DNA of 33,019 nt from Psychromarinibacter sediminicola. GTDB lineage: Bacteria; Pseudomonadota; Alphaproteobacteria; Rhodobacterales; Rhodobacteraceae. The stretch covers positions 1 through 33,019 of the forward strand of contig NZ_JARGYC010000054.1 of NCBI RefSeq assembly GCF_029168335.1, written 5' to 3'. Made by a program: the position numbers and the translations under genes. The notes below the pieces were generated by a model that made no database searches, had not been told where the DNA came from, and saw only the letters and a list, made by a program, of their open reading frames with translations. This document shows, piece by piece, positions 1 through 7,644 of the stretch; the first letter of the stretch is position 1, and every line of letters starts with the position of its first letter.

Positions 1-93
1 TGCTGACATGAAACATCCTCCTGAACAGGATGAATCACAAACAGTCCCACAAGGGAATCCCCCGCGACTCAGGGTTGCCCCGAAATGCTCTAG
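1..93 (-). mobile_element. Left end of an insertion sequence (probably IS5 family), running off the window
   Basis: Reading the minus strand, the importer ATPase gene stops abruptly at a CTAG tetranucleotide (93-90). It is followed by non-coding sequence beginning GAGCATTTCGGGGCAACC and then, 80 bases on, a strong ribosome site (AGGAGG, about 24-19) 7 bases before an ATG at 9-7 that opens a reading frame (M-S-A...) leaving the window. This layout, with a terminal repeat, a short leader and then a transposase start, is typical of an IS end. IS5-family elements commonly target CTAG/YTAR or TA and have termini starting GAG, which fits. The family call is inference, because neither the transposase body nor the second inverted repeat is visible. 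Confidence 0.55.
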
Positions 94-701
94 CGCGCGG
101 CGACGCTCAGGTCGTGCAGGACGAGGACGACGCTCCTGCGGTCGGCCCGGTCGGCGGCGATGTCGCGCAGGCGGTCCATGATATCGCGCGTGTATTTCGG
201 GTCCAGCGCGGCAAGGGGTTCGTCGAGCAGCATCCAGGGCGTCGCCTGGGCGTAGCTCATGGCGAGGAAGGCGCGCTGACGCTGCCCGCCCGACAGGGTC
301 TCGACCTCGCGCGTGGCGAGAGGCTGCAGATCGAAGCGCTCCAGCGCGGACTCGGTGTGGCGGGCGTCCTCCCGCGTCGGGCGGCCCCGGTGATGCGGCC
401 AGCGCCCGAAGGCCACGAGGTCGCGCACGCTGAGCCGCGGCACCGCGGCCGTGTTCTGGGTCAGGAGCGACAGGATCAGCGCACGCTGGCTCTCGCGCGC
501 GGTGTGAATGTCGGTGCCGGCGATGCGGACGGTCCCCGTGTCGGGCGCGATGAGGCCGGCGAGCGCGTGAAGAAACGTGGACTTTCCGGCGCCGTTCGGG
601 CCGATGATGGTCGTGATCCCGCCATCGGGACACCGCAGCGACACGTCATGCAGCGCGGGCGCGCCGCCGCGGGACACGGACAGATGCGTCACCTCGATCA
701 T
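90..701 (-). CDS. Siderophore ABC importer ATPase, C-terminally truncated by the IS
   Basis: ATP-binding subunit of an FecE/FatE/YclP-type ferric-siderophore importer, acting on the cytoplasmic face of the inner membrane. Visible motifs are Walker A GPNGAGKS (about residues 34-41), Q-loop LLTQN, signature LSGGQRQR, Walker B WMLLDEPLAALDP and H-loop VLHDLS. The protein stops at residue 203, immediately after the H-loop, whereas the family is usually about 250 residues, so the last roughly 50 residues are missing. The TAG stop lies at the IS junction and uses one base of the element, so the truncation is an insertion event. The start at 701 overlaps the end of the upstream permease gene by four bases. 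All ATPase motifs remain, so residual function is possible but doubtful. Confidence 0.85.
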   Translation of the reverse strand: MIEVTHLSVSRGGAPALHDVSLRCPDGGITTIIGPNGAGKSTFLHALAGLIAPDTGTVRIAGTDIHTARESQRALILSLLTQNTAAVPRLSVRDLVAFGRWPHHRGRPTREDARHTESALERFDLQPLATREVETLSGGQRQRAFLAMSYAQATPWMLLDEPLAALDPKYTRDIMDRLRDIAADRADRRSVVLVLHDLSVAAR

Positions 702-1648
702 GCCGGCTGCCTCCGGAGGACGAGCGCGAGAAACAGAAGGCCGCCCGCGAACTCCACCACGATCGCGAGCGCGGACTGAAGGCCGAGAACGCGCTCGAAG
801 ACCGTCTGCCCGGCAACCAGGATCGCCGCGCCGATGAGCGCCGCGGCCGGGATCAGGACGGCATGGCGATGCGCGCGCAGCGCGGCATGGGCGAGGCTCG
901 CGGCGAGCAGCCCGAGAAAGGTGACGGGTCCGACGAGCGCCGTGGAGACCGACACCAAAAGCGCCACGATGCCGAGGGCCGCGAGGACCAAGCGGTTGTG
1001 GTCCAGGCCGAGGGTCCGTGCCTTTGTGCGGCCCAGCGCCGCGGCGTCCAGCGCGGGCGCCATGCGCCAGGCGGCGAGGAGCGCCAGCGTGAGGACGGCG
1101 GCGGCGATGCCGGCCTGGCCGTCATCCACCGTGTTGAAGCTCGCGATGCTGGCCTGCTGCACGACCGCGAACTCCGAGGGTTCCAGCAGGCGCTGCGCGA
1201 AGCCGGCGAGGCCGCGCAGGAGGACACCGAGGATCACGCCGGTCAGGATCATCCGGATGATGTCCTCGGCGCCCTTGCGGAAAAGGGTTCCGAAAAGCGC
1301 CATGGCGGCCGCCGTCAGGCAGGCCGCCTCGGCGAGGAACTTGGGCATGGCGGGCAGCGCCGAGAAACCGATGCCGCCGAGCGCCATGACGAGCCCCGTC
1401 TGGATGAAGACGAACAGCGCGTCGAACCCCACGATTCCGGGCGTCAGAAGCCGATTCGCCGCGACGGTCTGGAAGATCACGGTCGCGGCCCCCGTCGCGG
1501 CGCCGACCAGGATCAGGGCAAAGAGCTTCTCGGCCCGGAGCGACAGGATGAAGCCATAGGGCGCCCGCACCCCCCAGAGCAGGAACAGCGCCGTCACGAG
1601 GGCAAGCAGCCCGCCGAGCGCAAGGAGCCGTCGGTCAGCCATGGGCAC
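698..1648 (-). CDS. Iron-siderophore ABC importer permease (FatC/YclO-like)
   Basis: Inner-membrane permease of the FecCD family, about 316 residues with some nine or more hydrophobic segments. It forms the translocation channel together with the neighbouring permease. The pattern GAATGAATVIFQTVAANRLL early in the protein matches the family's conserved region around helix 2 (gaalaxxGxxxQxxxrNpLa), and VGPVTFLGLLAASLAHA is the C-terminal coupling region facing the ATPase. It overlaps the upstream permease by 14 bases, and its end overlaps the ATPase start, so the genes are translationally linked. Two Met starts are possible (1648 and 1642). The substrate cannot be read from sequence; related systems carry catechol or carboxylate siderophores. 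Confidence 0.88.
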   Translation of the reverse strand: MPMADRRLLALGGLLALVTALFLLWGVRAPYGFILSLRAEKLFALILVGAATGAATVIFQTVAANRLLTPGIVGFDALFVFIQTGLVMALGGIGFSALPAMPKFLAEAACLTAAAMALFGTLFRKGAEDIIRMILTGVILGVLLRGLAGFAQRLLEPSEFAVVQQASIASFNTVDDGQAGIAAAVLTLALLAAWRMAPALDAAALGRTKARTLGLDHNRLVLAALGIVALLVSVSTALVGPVTFLGLLAASLAHAALRAHRHAVLIPAAALIGAAILVAGQTVFERVLGLQSALAIVVEFAGGLLFLALVLRRQPA

Positions 1649-2579
1649 GGGCCCGGGGCGCGTTCAGGAGCCAGAGGAAGATCGCCGCCCCCACGATGGC
1701 AAAGACCGTCGCGGCGGGGATCTCGTAGGGCCAGCGCACGATCCGCCCGATCAGGTCCGCACCGAGCACGAATCCGCCGCCCAGCATGGCCACCACGGGC
1801 AGGTTCCGCCTGAGGTTGTCGCCCCGGATCCGCGAGACGATGTTGGGCACGACGAGTCCGACGAAAGGCATGGCGCCGACGGTGACGACGACGACGGCCA
1901 CGGACAGGGCCACGATGGCGAGACCGGCGAGCACCGTGGCGCGGTAGTCGAGGCCGAGGCTGCGCGCATAGTCCTCGCCCAGGCCGAGGATCGTGATCCG
2001 GTCGGCCAGGAGATAGAGTGCCACGGCAAGCCCCGCGATCAGCCAGAGAAGCTCGTAGCGGCCGCGCAGGACGCCCGAGAACTCGCCCGTCTGCCAGATG
2101 CCGATGAACTGCACGAGGTCGGTGCTCCAGGCGATCCAGAGCGCGGTGGCCCCGAGGATGCCCGCATAGATCAGCCCCACGAGCGGCAGGAGCATCGGAT
2201 CGCGCCGCGGCACGTGGCGGGCGAGCAGGAAGAAGCCTGCCGTGCCGGCGAGCGCCGAGACCGCGGCGACGCCCATCTTGATCAGAAGCGCCGCGCCGGG
2301 GGCGATCAGGGTGACGGCAAGCAGCCCGATCATCGCCGCCTCGGGCGTGCCCGTCAGCCCCGGCTCCACCAGCCGGTTCTGCACCGTCTGCTGGATGACG
2401 ACGCCGGCGAGCGCAAGACCCGCCCCCGCCAGCAGCGCGGCGCAGGTGCGGGGCAGCCGGCTGACCGCGAGGACGAGCCCCGCGTCGAGCTCGCCCCGCC
2501 AGAGATCGGCGGCGCCCACGAGGAGGCTCGCCCCCGCCAGGAGGACGAGCCCGACAAGGCCCAACGCGGCGCCGCGCAC
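1635..2579 (-). CDS. Iron-siderophore ABC importer permease (FatD/YclN-like)
   Basis: Second FecCD-family permease, 314 residues. The hallmark GAGLALAGVVIQQTVQNRLVEP lies near residues 53-74, and MPFVGLVVPNIVSRIRGDNLR is the classical cytoplasmic coupling segment that contacts the ATPase. The start is a GTG at 2579, three bases after the stop of the binding-protein gene, which fits translational coupling; no better ATG is available. With the adjacent permease it would form a heterodimeric channel, the arrangement found in FatCD and YclNO rather than in BtuC-type homodimers. Confidence 0.88.
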   Translation of the reverse strand: MRGAALGLVGLVLLAGASLLVGAADLWRGELDAGLVLAVSRLPRTCAALLAGAGLALAGVVIQQTVQNRLVEPGLTGTPEAAMIGLLAVTLIAPGAALLIKMGVAAVSALAGTAGFFLLARHVPRRDPMLLPLVGLIYAGILGATALWIAWSTDLVQFIGIWQTGEFSGVLRGRYELLWLIAGLAVALYLLADRITILGLGEDYARSLGLDYRATVLAGLAIVALSVAVVVVTVGAMPFVGLVVPNIVSRIRGDNLRRNLPVVAMLGGGFVLGADLIGRIVRWPYEIPAATVFAIVGAAIFLWLLNAPRARAHG

Positions 2580-2582
2580 GGG

Positions 2583-3491
2583 TCAGCCCTCGGCGCCGCC
2601 GCCCGCGAAGGCCTGCGCGATCTGGCCGAGCAGGAGTTGCATCGACTGGATGCCGCCGCCGGCAAGGTAGATCGCCGCGCTGTCCAGATAGACGATCTGC
2701 CCCGTCTCGCCTGCCGTCGTGCCCTGGACGAGCGGATTGTCGAGCGTGACCGCCGCGGCCTCGCCGTCCTGTCCGATGGCCGCGGCACGGTCGATGACGA
2801 CGATCCAGTCGGGGTCCACCTCGGCGATGAATTCGAACGAGACCGCCTCGCCATGGGTCTCGGCGGTGATCTCGCCATGGGCCTCGGGCAGGCCGAGCGC
2901 GATGTGGATCCAGCCGAAGCGGCTGTCGCCGCCATAGGCCGAAACGGTGCCGCCATTGGTCAGCAGGATCAGCGCGTCGCCCTTGCCCTCGACGGCGGCC
3001 CGCGCCTCGGCGAGTGCCGCGTCGAACGCGGCCAGCAGCGCGTCGGCGCGGTCCTCGCGCCCGAAGATCGTGCCGTAGGCCGTCACCCGGGCGCGGGTTT
3101 GGCCGATCAGGTCGTCGCCCCAGATCGTCATGTCGATCGTGGGCGCGATCTCGCTCAGCGGCTCCACCTGCGTCTGTGAACGGCCCCCGGCCACGATCAG
3201 GTCGGGCGCCATCACGGCCAGCGCCTCGAAATCGGGCTCGAAGAGGCTGCCGACGGGCGTTGCGCCCTCCACGGCCGGCGCGAGATGCGCCGGCGGCGTG
3301 AAGGCGGGCGCGCCGTCGATCGCGACGCCGAGCGCGTCCAGCGTGTCGATGGCCGCGAGATCCAGCGCCACCACCGTCTCGGGGGCCTGCGGGACGTCGG
3401 CAGGGCCCGCGGCGGTCTCGACGGTGACGGTCTGGGCGGAAAGGGCGAGCGGGGCGACGCAAAGAGCGAGGGTCGCGAGGGTCGTCTTCAT
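2583..3491 (-). CDS. Periplasmic siderophore-binding protein (FatB/CeuE/YclQ-like)
   Basis: Periplasmic substrate-binding protein of the TroA-fold siderophore class, 302 residues, which hands ferric-siderophore to the two permeases. A cleavable signal peptide (MKTTLATLALCVAPLALSA, then QT) lacks a lipobox, so the protein should be soluble in the periplasm. Family features are VVALDLAAIDTLDALG near the N-terminus, PDLIVAGGRS, and DPDWIVVIDR in the C-terminal lobe. It is the first gene of the operon. The upstream 197 bases contain its promoter region, where I could not identify a convincing Fur, RirA or Irr box by eye. Confidence 0.9.
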   Translation of the reverse strand: MKTTLATLALCVAPLALSAQTVTVETAAGPADVPQAPETVVALDLAAIDTLDALGVAIDGAPAFTPPAHLAPAVEGATPVGSLFEPDFEALAVMAPDLIVAGGRSQTQVEPLSEIAPTIDMTIWGDDLIGQTRARVTAYGTIFGREDRADALLAAFDAALAEARAAVEGKGDALILLTNGGTVSAYGGDSRFGWIHIALGLPEAHGEITAETHGEAVSFEFIAEVDPDWIVVIDRAAAIGQDGEAAAVTLDNPLVQGTTAGETGQIVYLDSAAIYLAGGGIQSMQLLLGQIAQAFAGGGAEG

Positions 3492-3688
3492 GTGCTGGTC
3501 CTGGATGCGGGGACAGTCTTGGCTGTGACTGGCTGGACTAATCCGACTGTTTTTGTAAGGCTACGCCCGATCCGTATCCGAGGACGTGGCACGGCGCAAC
3601 CTTGTCCGCTTTCGGTCGGCCGGGTCGCGCCGGAGGACCGCGTCGGTCGTCACGGCCGGGCGCCGCGCCGGAGGGTGCACCAATGCCG

Positions 3689-4438
3689 TCAGGCCGCGTT
3701 GGCCATGAAGAACGTCAGATGCGCGATGATCAACGGCCACAGGTAGGGCACGTGCAGAAACAGCGCGCCGTGGACCAGCCCCATCGCCAGCGCGCCGATC
3801 ACCGGGAACAGCGCGCTCAGCGCGTTCGGCATCTGGAATATCTGGATCAGCGTGAACAGCGCCGCCGCGGCCAGGACCGCGAACAGGGCGCCGCCGGGCA
3901 GGAAGAAATTCACCATGACGGCGCGAAACACGAACTCCTCGGCGCCAATCTGCAGTCCGATGGTCAGCACCGCCACCGGCAGCGGCAACGCGCGGATATT
4001 GTGCAGGTAATGCCGCATCCAGCCGCCGCGGGCCAATGTCAGCCAGCCCTCCATGCTGCCCGGCACGCGCCGGGGCGCGACGCTTTCCGCCACCGCCATC
4101 GCGGTGCGGCAGATCAGCGATGCGGCGCCGGAGAGGCCGATCCCGAGAAGCACGCCGTAGAGCGCCAGCACCGGCGGAAACGGCCCCAGCCCCAGCTCCG
4201 CGACCGGAATCCGCAACAGGATCACCAGCCCGATGCCGAACGCCACATGCGCCAGCCCGACGAGCACCATGGAGATCATCGCCGACGCCGCCGAGACCGA
4301 ATGCCGCGCGGTCAGCCGGCCGCGACGGGCCAGGTAGGTTCCGACGGCCGGGATGCGGGGGTTCAGATACCGGTAATAGGCGATGACCAGCACCGCCGCC
4401 GCGCCCAGCCGCAGGATCAGGTCCAGCCCCCCGGTCAT
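3689..4438 (-). CDS. CPBP-family membrane protein with degenerate protease motifs
   Basis: Last gene of the TOMM operon, encoding a 249-residue multi-spanning membrane protein. EEFVFR (167-172) is motif 1 of the CPBP (CAAX protease / bacteriocin-processing, Abi) family. Motif 2 (FxxxH) reads FTLIQ (195-199), with Gln for the metal-binding His, and motif 3 (HxxxN) reads HLTFF (240-244), with Phe for Asn. It may therefore be a non-catalytic paralogue of its upstream neighbour. The start is the ATG at 4438, which overlaps the stop of the preceding CPBP gene (ATGA), so the two are translationally coupled. SagE-like CPBP proteins in streptolysin-type clusters are credited with leader cleavage or self-immunity; which applies here is unknown. 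Confidence 0.8.
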   Translation of the reverse strand: MTGGLDLILRLGAAAVLVIAYYRYLNPRIPAVGTYLARRGRLTARHSVSAASAMISMVLVGLAHVAFGIGLVILLRIPVAELGLGPFPPVLALYGVLLGIGLSGAASLICRTAMAVAESVAPRRVPGSMEGWLTLARGGWMRHYLHNIRALPLPVAVLTIGLQIGAEEFVFRAVMVNFFLPGGALFAVLAAAALFTLIQIFQMPNALSALFPVIGALAMGLVHGALFLHVPYLWPLIIAHLTFFMANAA

Positions 4439-5223
4439 CGCCGGACCGCCGCGGGCTGGGGCATCCGGATCGCGAAGCCGTTGCTGCGAAACACCAGCAG
4501 GTTGAAGACCACATGGACGGCCACGGCCCCCAGGACCGTGCCCGTGGCCAGGACCAGCCCCAGCGCCAGCACGGCCAGCGGCACCTTGCCGGCCGCGTGC
4601 CGCCAACCATAGGTCAGGTGCGACACGCAGAAGGCCGCGGTGGTGACGATCAGCGCCGCGACGTTCAGGGCCGGGTGCGGCAGCGACAGGGCCAGCGTCA
4701 CCAGAAAGCCGCGGAAGATCACCTCTTCCTCCGCCGCCAGGACGATCAGATGCCACAGCCGGAACCGCGCGCCGCGCCCCGCCTCGCCGAACCGGGTCAC
4801 GCTGCCGCCCCGTCGCGCCACCGCGGCCCGGCCGCCGCGCGTCGGCAGCGGGCGCGCCCGGATCGCCCGGATCCGCGGCTCCTCTGCCGCCGGCGCGCGC
4901 CGCGGCGCCGGTCTCTGCCGCCACCGGCGACCAAGCGCCAGGTCCAGCCGGAAGGCGGCCCATCCGGCCGCCGCCCCCGCGCCGAGCGCGACCGCGCTGC
5001 GCACGGCATCGGGCGGAAACAGCGCGCCCGCCGGAACGATCAGCGCCCCGAAGGCGATGATGGCCGCGTTCACCGCGACACAGACCGACGGCAGGGCCGC
5101 GGTCGCGTCGCCGCCCCAGCGCGCCGCGATATGGGCGGCGATGTTGAAACTGCCCAGCGACAGCGCCGCCAGGATGGCGACGCCGTAGGTGCCCGCCTCA
5201 GGGATAAGGGTGAGGATCTGCAT
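4435..5223 (-). CDS. CPBP-family intramembrane metalloprotease (SagE-like)
   Basis: A 262-residue membrane protein with all three CPBP catalytic motifs: EEEVIFR (165-171), FCVSH (198-202) and HVVFN (237-241). These supply the glutamates and histidines of an intramembrane metalloprotease. The N-terminal 95 residues are hydrophobic, followed by an Arg/Ala/Pro-rich cytosolic stretch (about 99-150) before the catalytic core. Its start lies inside the end of the YcaO gene (26-base overlap) and its end overlaps the next CPBP gene. In TOMM clusters this family is the candidate leader peptidase and/or immunity protein, so it is the likeliest enzyme to mature the precursor encoded at 10750-10920. Confidence 0.82.
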   Translation of the reverse strand: MQILTLIPEAGTYGVAILAALSLGSFNIAAHIAARWGGDATAALPSVCVAVNAAIIAFGALIVPAGALFPPDAVRSAVALGAGAAAGWAAFRLDLALGRRWRQRPAPRRAPAAEEPRIRAIRARPLPTRGGRAAVARRGGSVTRFGEAGRGARFRLWHLIVLAAEEEVIFRGFLVTLALSLPHPALNVAALIVTTAAFCVSHLTYGWRHAAGKVPLAVLALGLVLATGTVLGAVAVHVVFNLLVFRSNGFAIRMPQPAAVRR

Positions 5224-6565
5224 GGGCGAGCCCGCCGAACTCCGCCAGCCGCGGATGCCGCAGCGGCGGCGCCCCGGGCAGGCACAGATCCAGCATCTCG
5301 GGCGACCAGGCCCGCATCACGCGAAAGCCCAGCGCCTCTGCCTCGCGGTCCGTCAGGTCGTGGACGTAAAGCCGCTTGCCCGCCCGGCGCAGCGCCGTGC
5401 CGATCAGGCGCAACTGGCCTTCGGCCGGCATCCTTTCGGGATCGGCCGGCAGATCCCGCGCCGGCCGCCCCGGCGCATCCGGAAACGCCGTGTCGATCCG
5501 GCCCAGATTGCCGCCCTGCGCATAGCCCGCGACATTGCCGTTCAGGTCGGTGTAGCGGCGCTCGCCGTCCACCGCCGCGGTGCCGATGGTGGTGGTGTCC
5601 GCCTGCTGGTCCAGCGCCGTGACCTTGGCCAAATGGGTCACCGCGACGCCTTCCAGCAGCGCCTTGTACATCGCTTCGGCCAGGTACATCCCCGAGCCGA
5701 GCCCGACACTGACCCGCGGCAGGATCCCGCGCGGCTGCCGCAGCACGCAGGCCACCGAGAATCCCGGCAGGTCGGGGCTTTCCAGCCAGTGAAAGGCGGG
5801 CTTTGGCGCCCGCGCCGGGAAATGCGCCGACACGATGCGGTCCACGGCCGCGGTGCGCGCGTCCAGTTCGATCCGCAGGCACGGCCGCGCCGCGTACCAG
5901 TTGCCCATCGCGGTGTCGATCTGCGTCAGCTCCAGGATCGCGTTCAGAAGCGCCTTGGCCCGCGTGACATGCGCCGCGGTGCCGGTCGTCACCGACGAGG
6001 TCAGCCAGCGCTCGCCCGCGTCGGCGCGCACCTGGTGGCCCAGAAACAGCAGTTGTGCCGGAATCCACAGCACGCCCTCGTCCAGCCCCGACCGCATCTC
6101 GACCCAGGCCAGCGGTCGGGTCCGGTCGAACGGGCGGAACGGAAACCCCGCCTGATCGTATTGCCATGGCTCGAACAGCTCCAGATACCGCGGGTCCAGC
6201 AGCGGGCGGCCGGCCGCCTCCATCGCCTCGTAGCTTGCGAATTCGGACCGGTAGCGCCCGGCGATCTGGCTCGACAGCTGCGCGTGCCGCTCCACCGCCT
6301 CGCCAAGGCCGCGGATCGTCGCCTCGTCGGCGGTCTGTCCGCTGCCGCCGATGTGGTAGGCGCCGCGCCCGGGGTCGGGCCGGCCCAGCCGCGCATGGAT
6401 GCCGGTGATCTCGGCGCCGCAGACCGCAAAGCGCGGCTCGGTGTCGCCGCGCATGATGAATCCCATCTCCTGCACCAGCCCGCAGAACGGTCCCATCATC
6501 CGCTTCAGATAGCGGTGCGATACCGGCCGCGCGCCGGGGCCGAATTCCTGGCTCGACAGATACAT
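5198..6565 (-). CDS. TOMM YcaO cyclodehydratase (azoline-forming, SagD-like)
   Basis: A 455-residue YcaO-domain enzyme. In this family ATP phosphorylates the backbone amide of the precursor so that Cys, Ser or Thr side chains cyclise to thiazolines or (methyl)oxazolines. Family signatures are GEAVERHA (88-95) in the nucleotide site, ARAKALLNAILEL-type helix TRAKALLNAILELTQID (201-217) and GLGSGMYLAEAMYKALLEG (288-305 region). The chain ends DPHPYP, a PxPxP C-terminus (451-455), which in azoline-forming YcaOs is important for catalysis. The start is the ATG at 6565, 5 bases after the stop of the E1-like gene; upstream in-frame extensions translate the other gene's antisense. Its partner is the adjacent leader-binding protein. 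Calling it azoline-forming rather than thioamide-forming rests on the PxPxP tail and the SagB and RRE neighbours. Confidence 0.92.
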   Translation of the reverse strand: MYLSSQEFGPGARPVSHRYLKRMMGPFCGLVQEMGFIMRGDTEPRFAVCGAEITGIHARLGRPDPGRGAYHIGGSGQTADEATIRGLGEAVERHAQLSSQIAGRYRSEFASYEAMEAAGRPLLDPRYLELFEPWQYDQAGFPFRPFDRTRPLAWVEMRSGLDEGVLWIPAQLLFLGHQVRADAGERWLTSSVTTGTAAHVTRAKALLNAILELTQIDTAMGNWYAARPCLRIELDARTAAVDRIVSAHFPARAPKPAFHWLESPDLPGFSVACVLRQPRGILPRVSVGLGSGMYLAEAMYKALLEGVAVTHLAKVTALDQQADTTTIGTAAVDGERRYTDLNGNVAGYAQGGNLGRIDTAFPDAPGRPARDLPADPERMPAEGQLRLIGTALRRAGKRLYVHDLTDREAEALGFRVMRAWSPEMLDLCLPGAPPLRHPRLAEFGGLAHADPHPYP

Positions 6566-6570
6566 GCGCG

Positions 6571-7620
6571 CTACTCCGCCTCGGCGAGCAGCGCCCGCAT
6601 GTCGAAATAGAGCTGCGTGTCGTCGCGCTCGGGGCTCGATCCGCAGGCCGGGCAGCCCGACAGCGGCAGCACCTCGTTGAACGCGATCTCCATCGTCGGA
6701 AGATAGACCGACATCACCTTGCCCTTGGTGAAGCCGTTCCCCGTCAGCCGGAAGTTCAACAGCTCCAGCGCCGCGTACGACGCGAGCACCGCCTGCACCG
6801 CCGTCACCAACGGCGCCGGCCCGGTGCCCACGTCGCCCTGCGCCAGCGCCCGCTTGTAGCGGAGATAGCTCTCGCGCTCGCGCATATTCATCATGATCCG
6901 GGTTTCGAGGCATTCATAACAGGCGCCGCCCGCCTGCGCATCGAAGAGCGGCCCGATCAGCAGGAACGGCCCGTCCACCGCCACGTGCATCCAGGGGATG
7001 CCATGCGCCAGGCAGATGCGGTTCAGCGCCCGGGCGCGCAGCGGATGCACCACCGCGGCGGCCTCGACCAGCAGGCTGTCCTTGAGCGGCGCAAACGGCG
7101 CCACCGTCTCCGACAGCCGCAGCCCGTCCTCCAGCCACCCGAAATCCGACCCGTCCAGCAGGGCCGTCAACCGCTCGACCAGCGCCGTCTGCGCCGGGTC
7201 GCCGGGCGGCATGGGGGCGAGGCAGCGCGCGATCTCGGACGTCAGCTCGGCATCGCCCAAAAGATGGACGGGCCGCGGGTCGGCCTCGGCCGAGGGCGAC
7301 ATCGACAGGCTGGGGATCATCGTCTCGGCGTAGAAATCCATCGCCGTCGCCGCGCCGGTCTCGATCGCGCCCAGCCCCGTCAGATGGTCGATCAGCCCCT
7401 CGACCTCGGCCCGCGACACGCCGTTCCGCTTGGCGATCTCGGCCGGGGACGCCGTGCCGTCCAGCTGGCGCAGGAGCGTGTAGAGCTGACCGGACCCGGC
7501 GCTGTCCTCCAGCAGGTAGGAGACCGGGTTCCAGATGCCCGACCGCAGCTCCACCGCGTCGGGGCCGTGCGGGACGACCAGAAAGCTCGCCTTGATCCGT
7601 TTGTTCAGGTTTCCATGCAT
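6571..7620 (-). CDS. TOMM leader-peptide-binding E1-like protein (RRE + ThiF-like, SagC/Ocin-ThiF type)
   Basis: A 349-residue partner of the YcaO enzyme. The N-terminal roughly 90 residues form a small beta/winged-helix region (SPAEIAKRNGVSRAEVEGLI at 58-77) consistent with a PqqD-like RiPP recognition element that binds the leader. The middle and C-terminal parts resemble a degenerate E1/ThiF adenylating fold, carrying two Cys pairs, C234-x2-C237 (GGACYECLE) and C323-x2-C326 (SGCPACGS), that would bind a structural zinc. In characterised TOMM systems this protein docks the substrate and activates YcaO rather than adenylating anything itself. A GGGAGA ribosome site lies before the ATG at 7620. 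It sits between the radical SAM and YcaO genes in one operon. Confidence 0.88.
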   Translation of the reverse strand: MHGNLNKRIKASFLVVPHGPDAVELRSGIWNPVSYLLEDSAGSGQLYTLLRQLDGTASPAEIAKRNGVSRAEVEGLIDHLTGLGAIETGAATAMDFYAETMIPSLSMSPSAEADPRPVHLLGDAELTSEIARCLAPMPPGDPAQTALVERLTALLDGSDFGWLEDGLRLSETVAPFAPLKDSLLVEAAAVVHPLRARALNRICLAHGIPWMHVAVDGPFLLIGPLFDAQAGGACYECLETRIMMNMRERESYLRYKRALAQGDVGTGPAPLVTAVQAVLASYAALELLNFRLTGNGFTKGKVMSVYLPTMEIAFNEVLPLSGCPACGSSPERDDTQLYFDMRALLAEAE

Positions 7621-7644
7621 GATTTCGGTCTCCCGCCGTGAACG

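Noticed and set aside
1594-3462. A 622-codon open frame on the minus strand
   Set aside because: It is a frame-shifted shadow of the two permease/binding-protein genes; the translation is Arg/Ala/Pro-rich with no domain, as expected for out-of-frame GC-rich DNA.
3492-3688. Iron-responsive operator (Fur, RirA or Irr) before the siderophore operon
   Set aside because: Expected from function, but no sequence close enough to a known box could be seen by eye.
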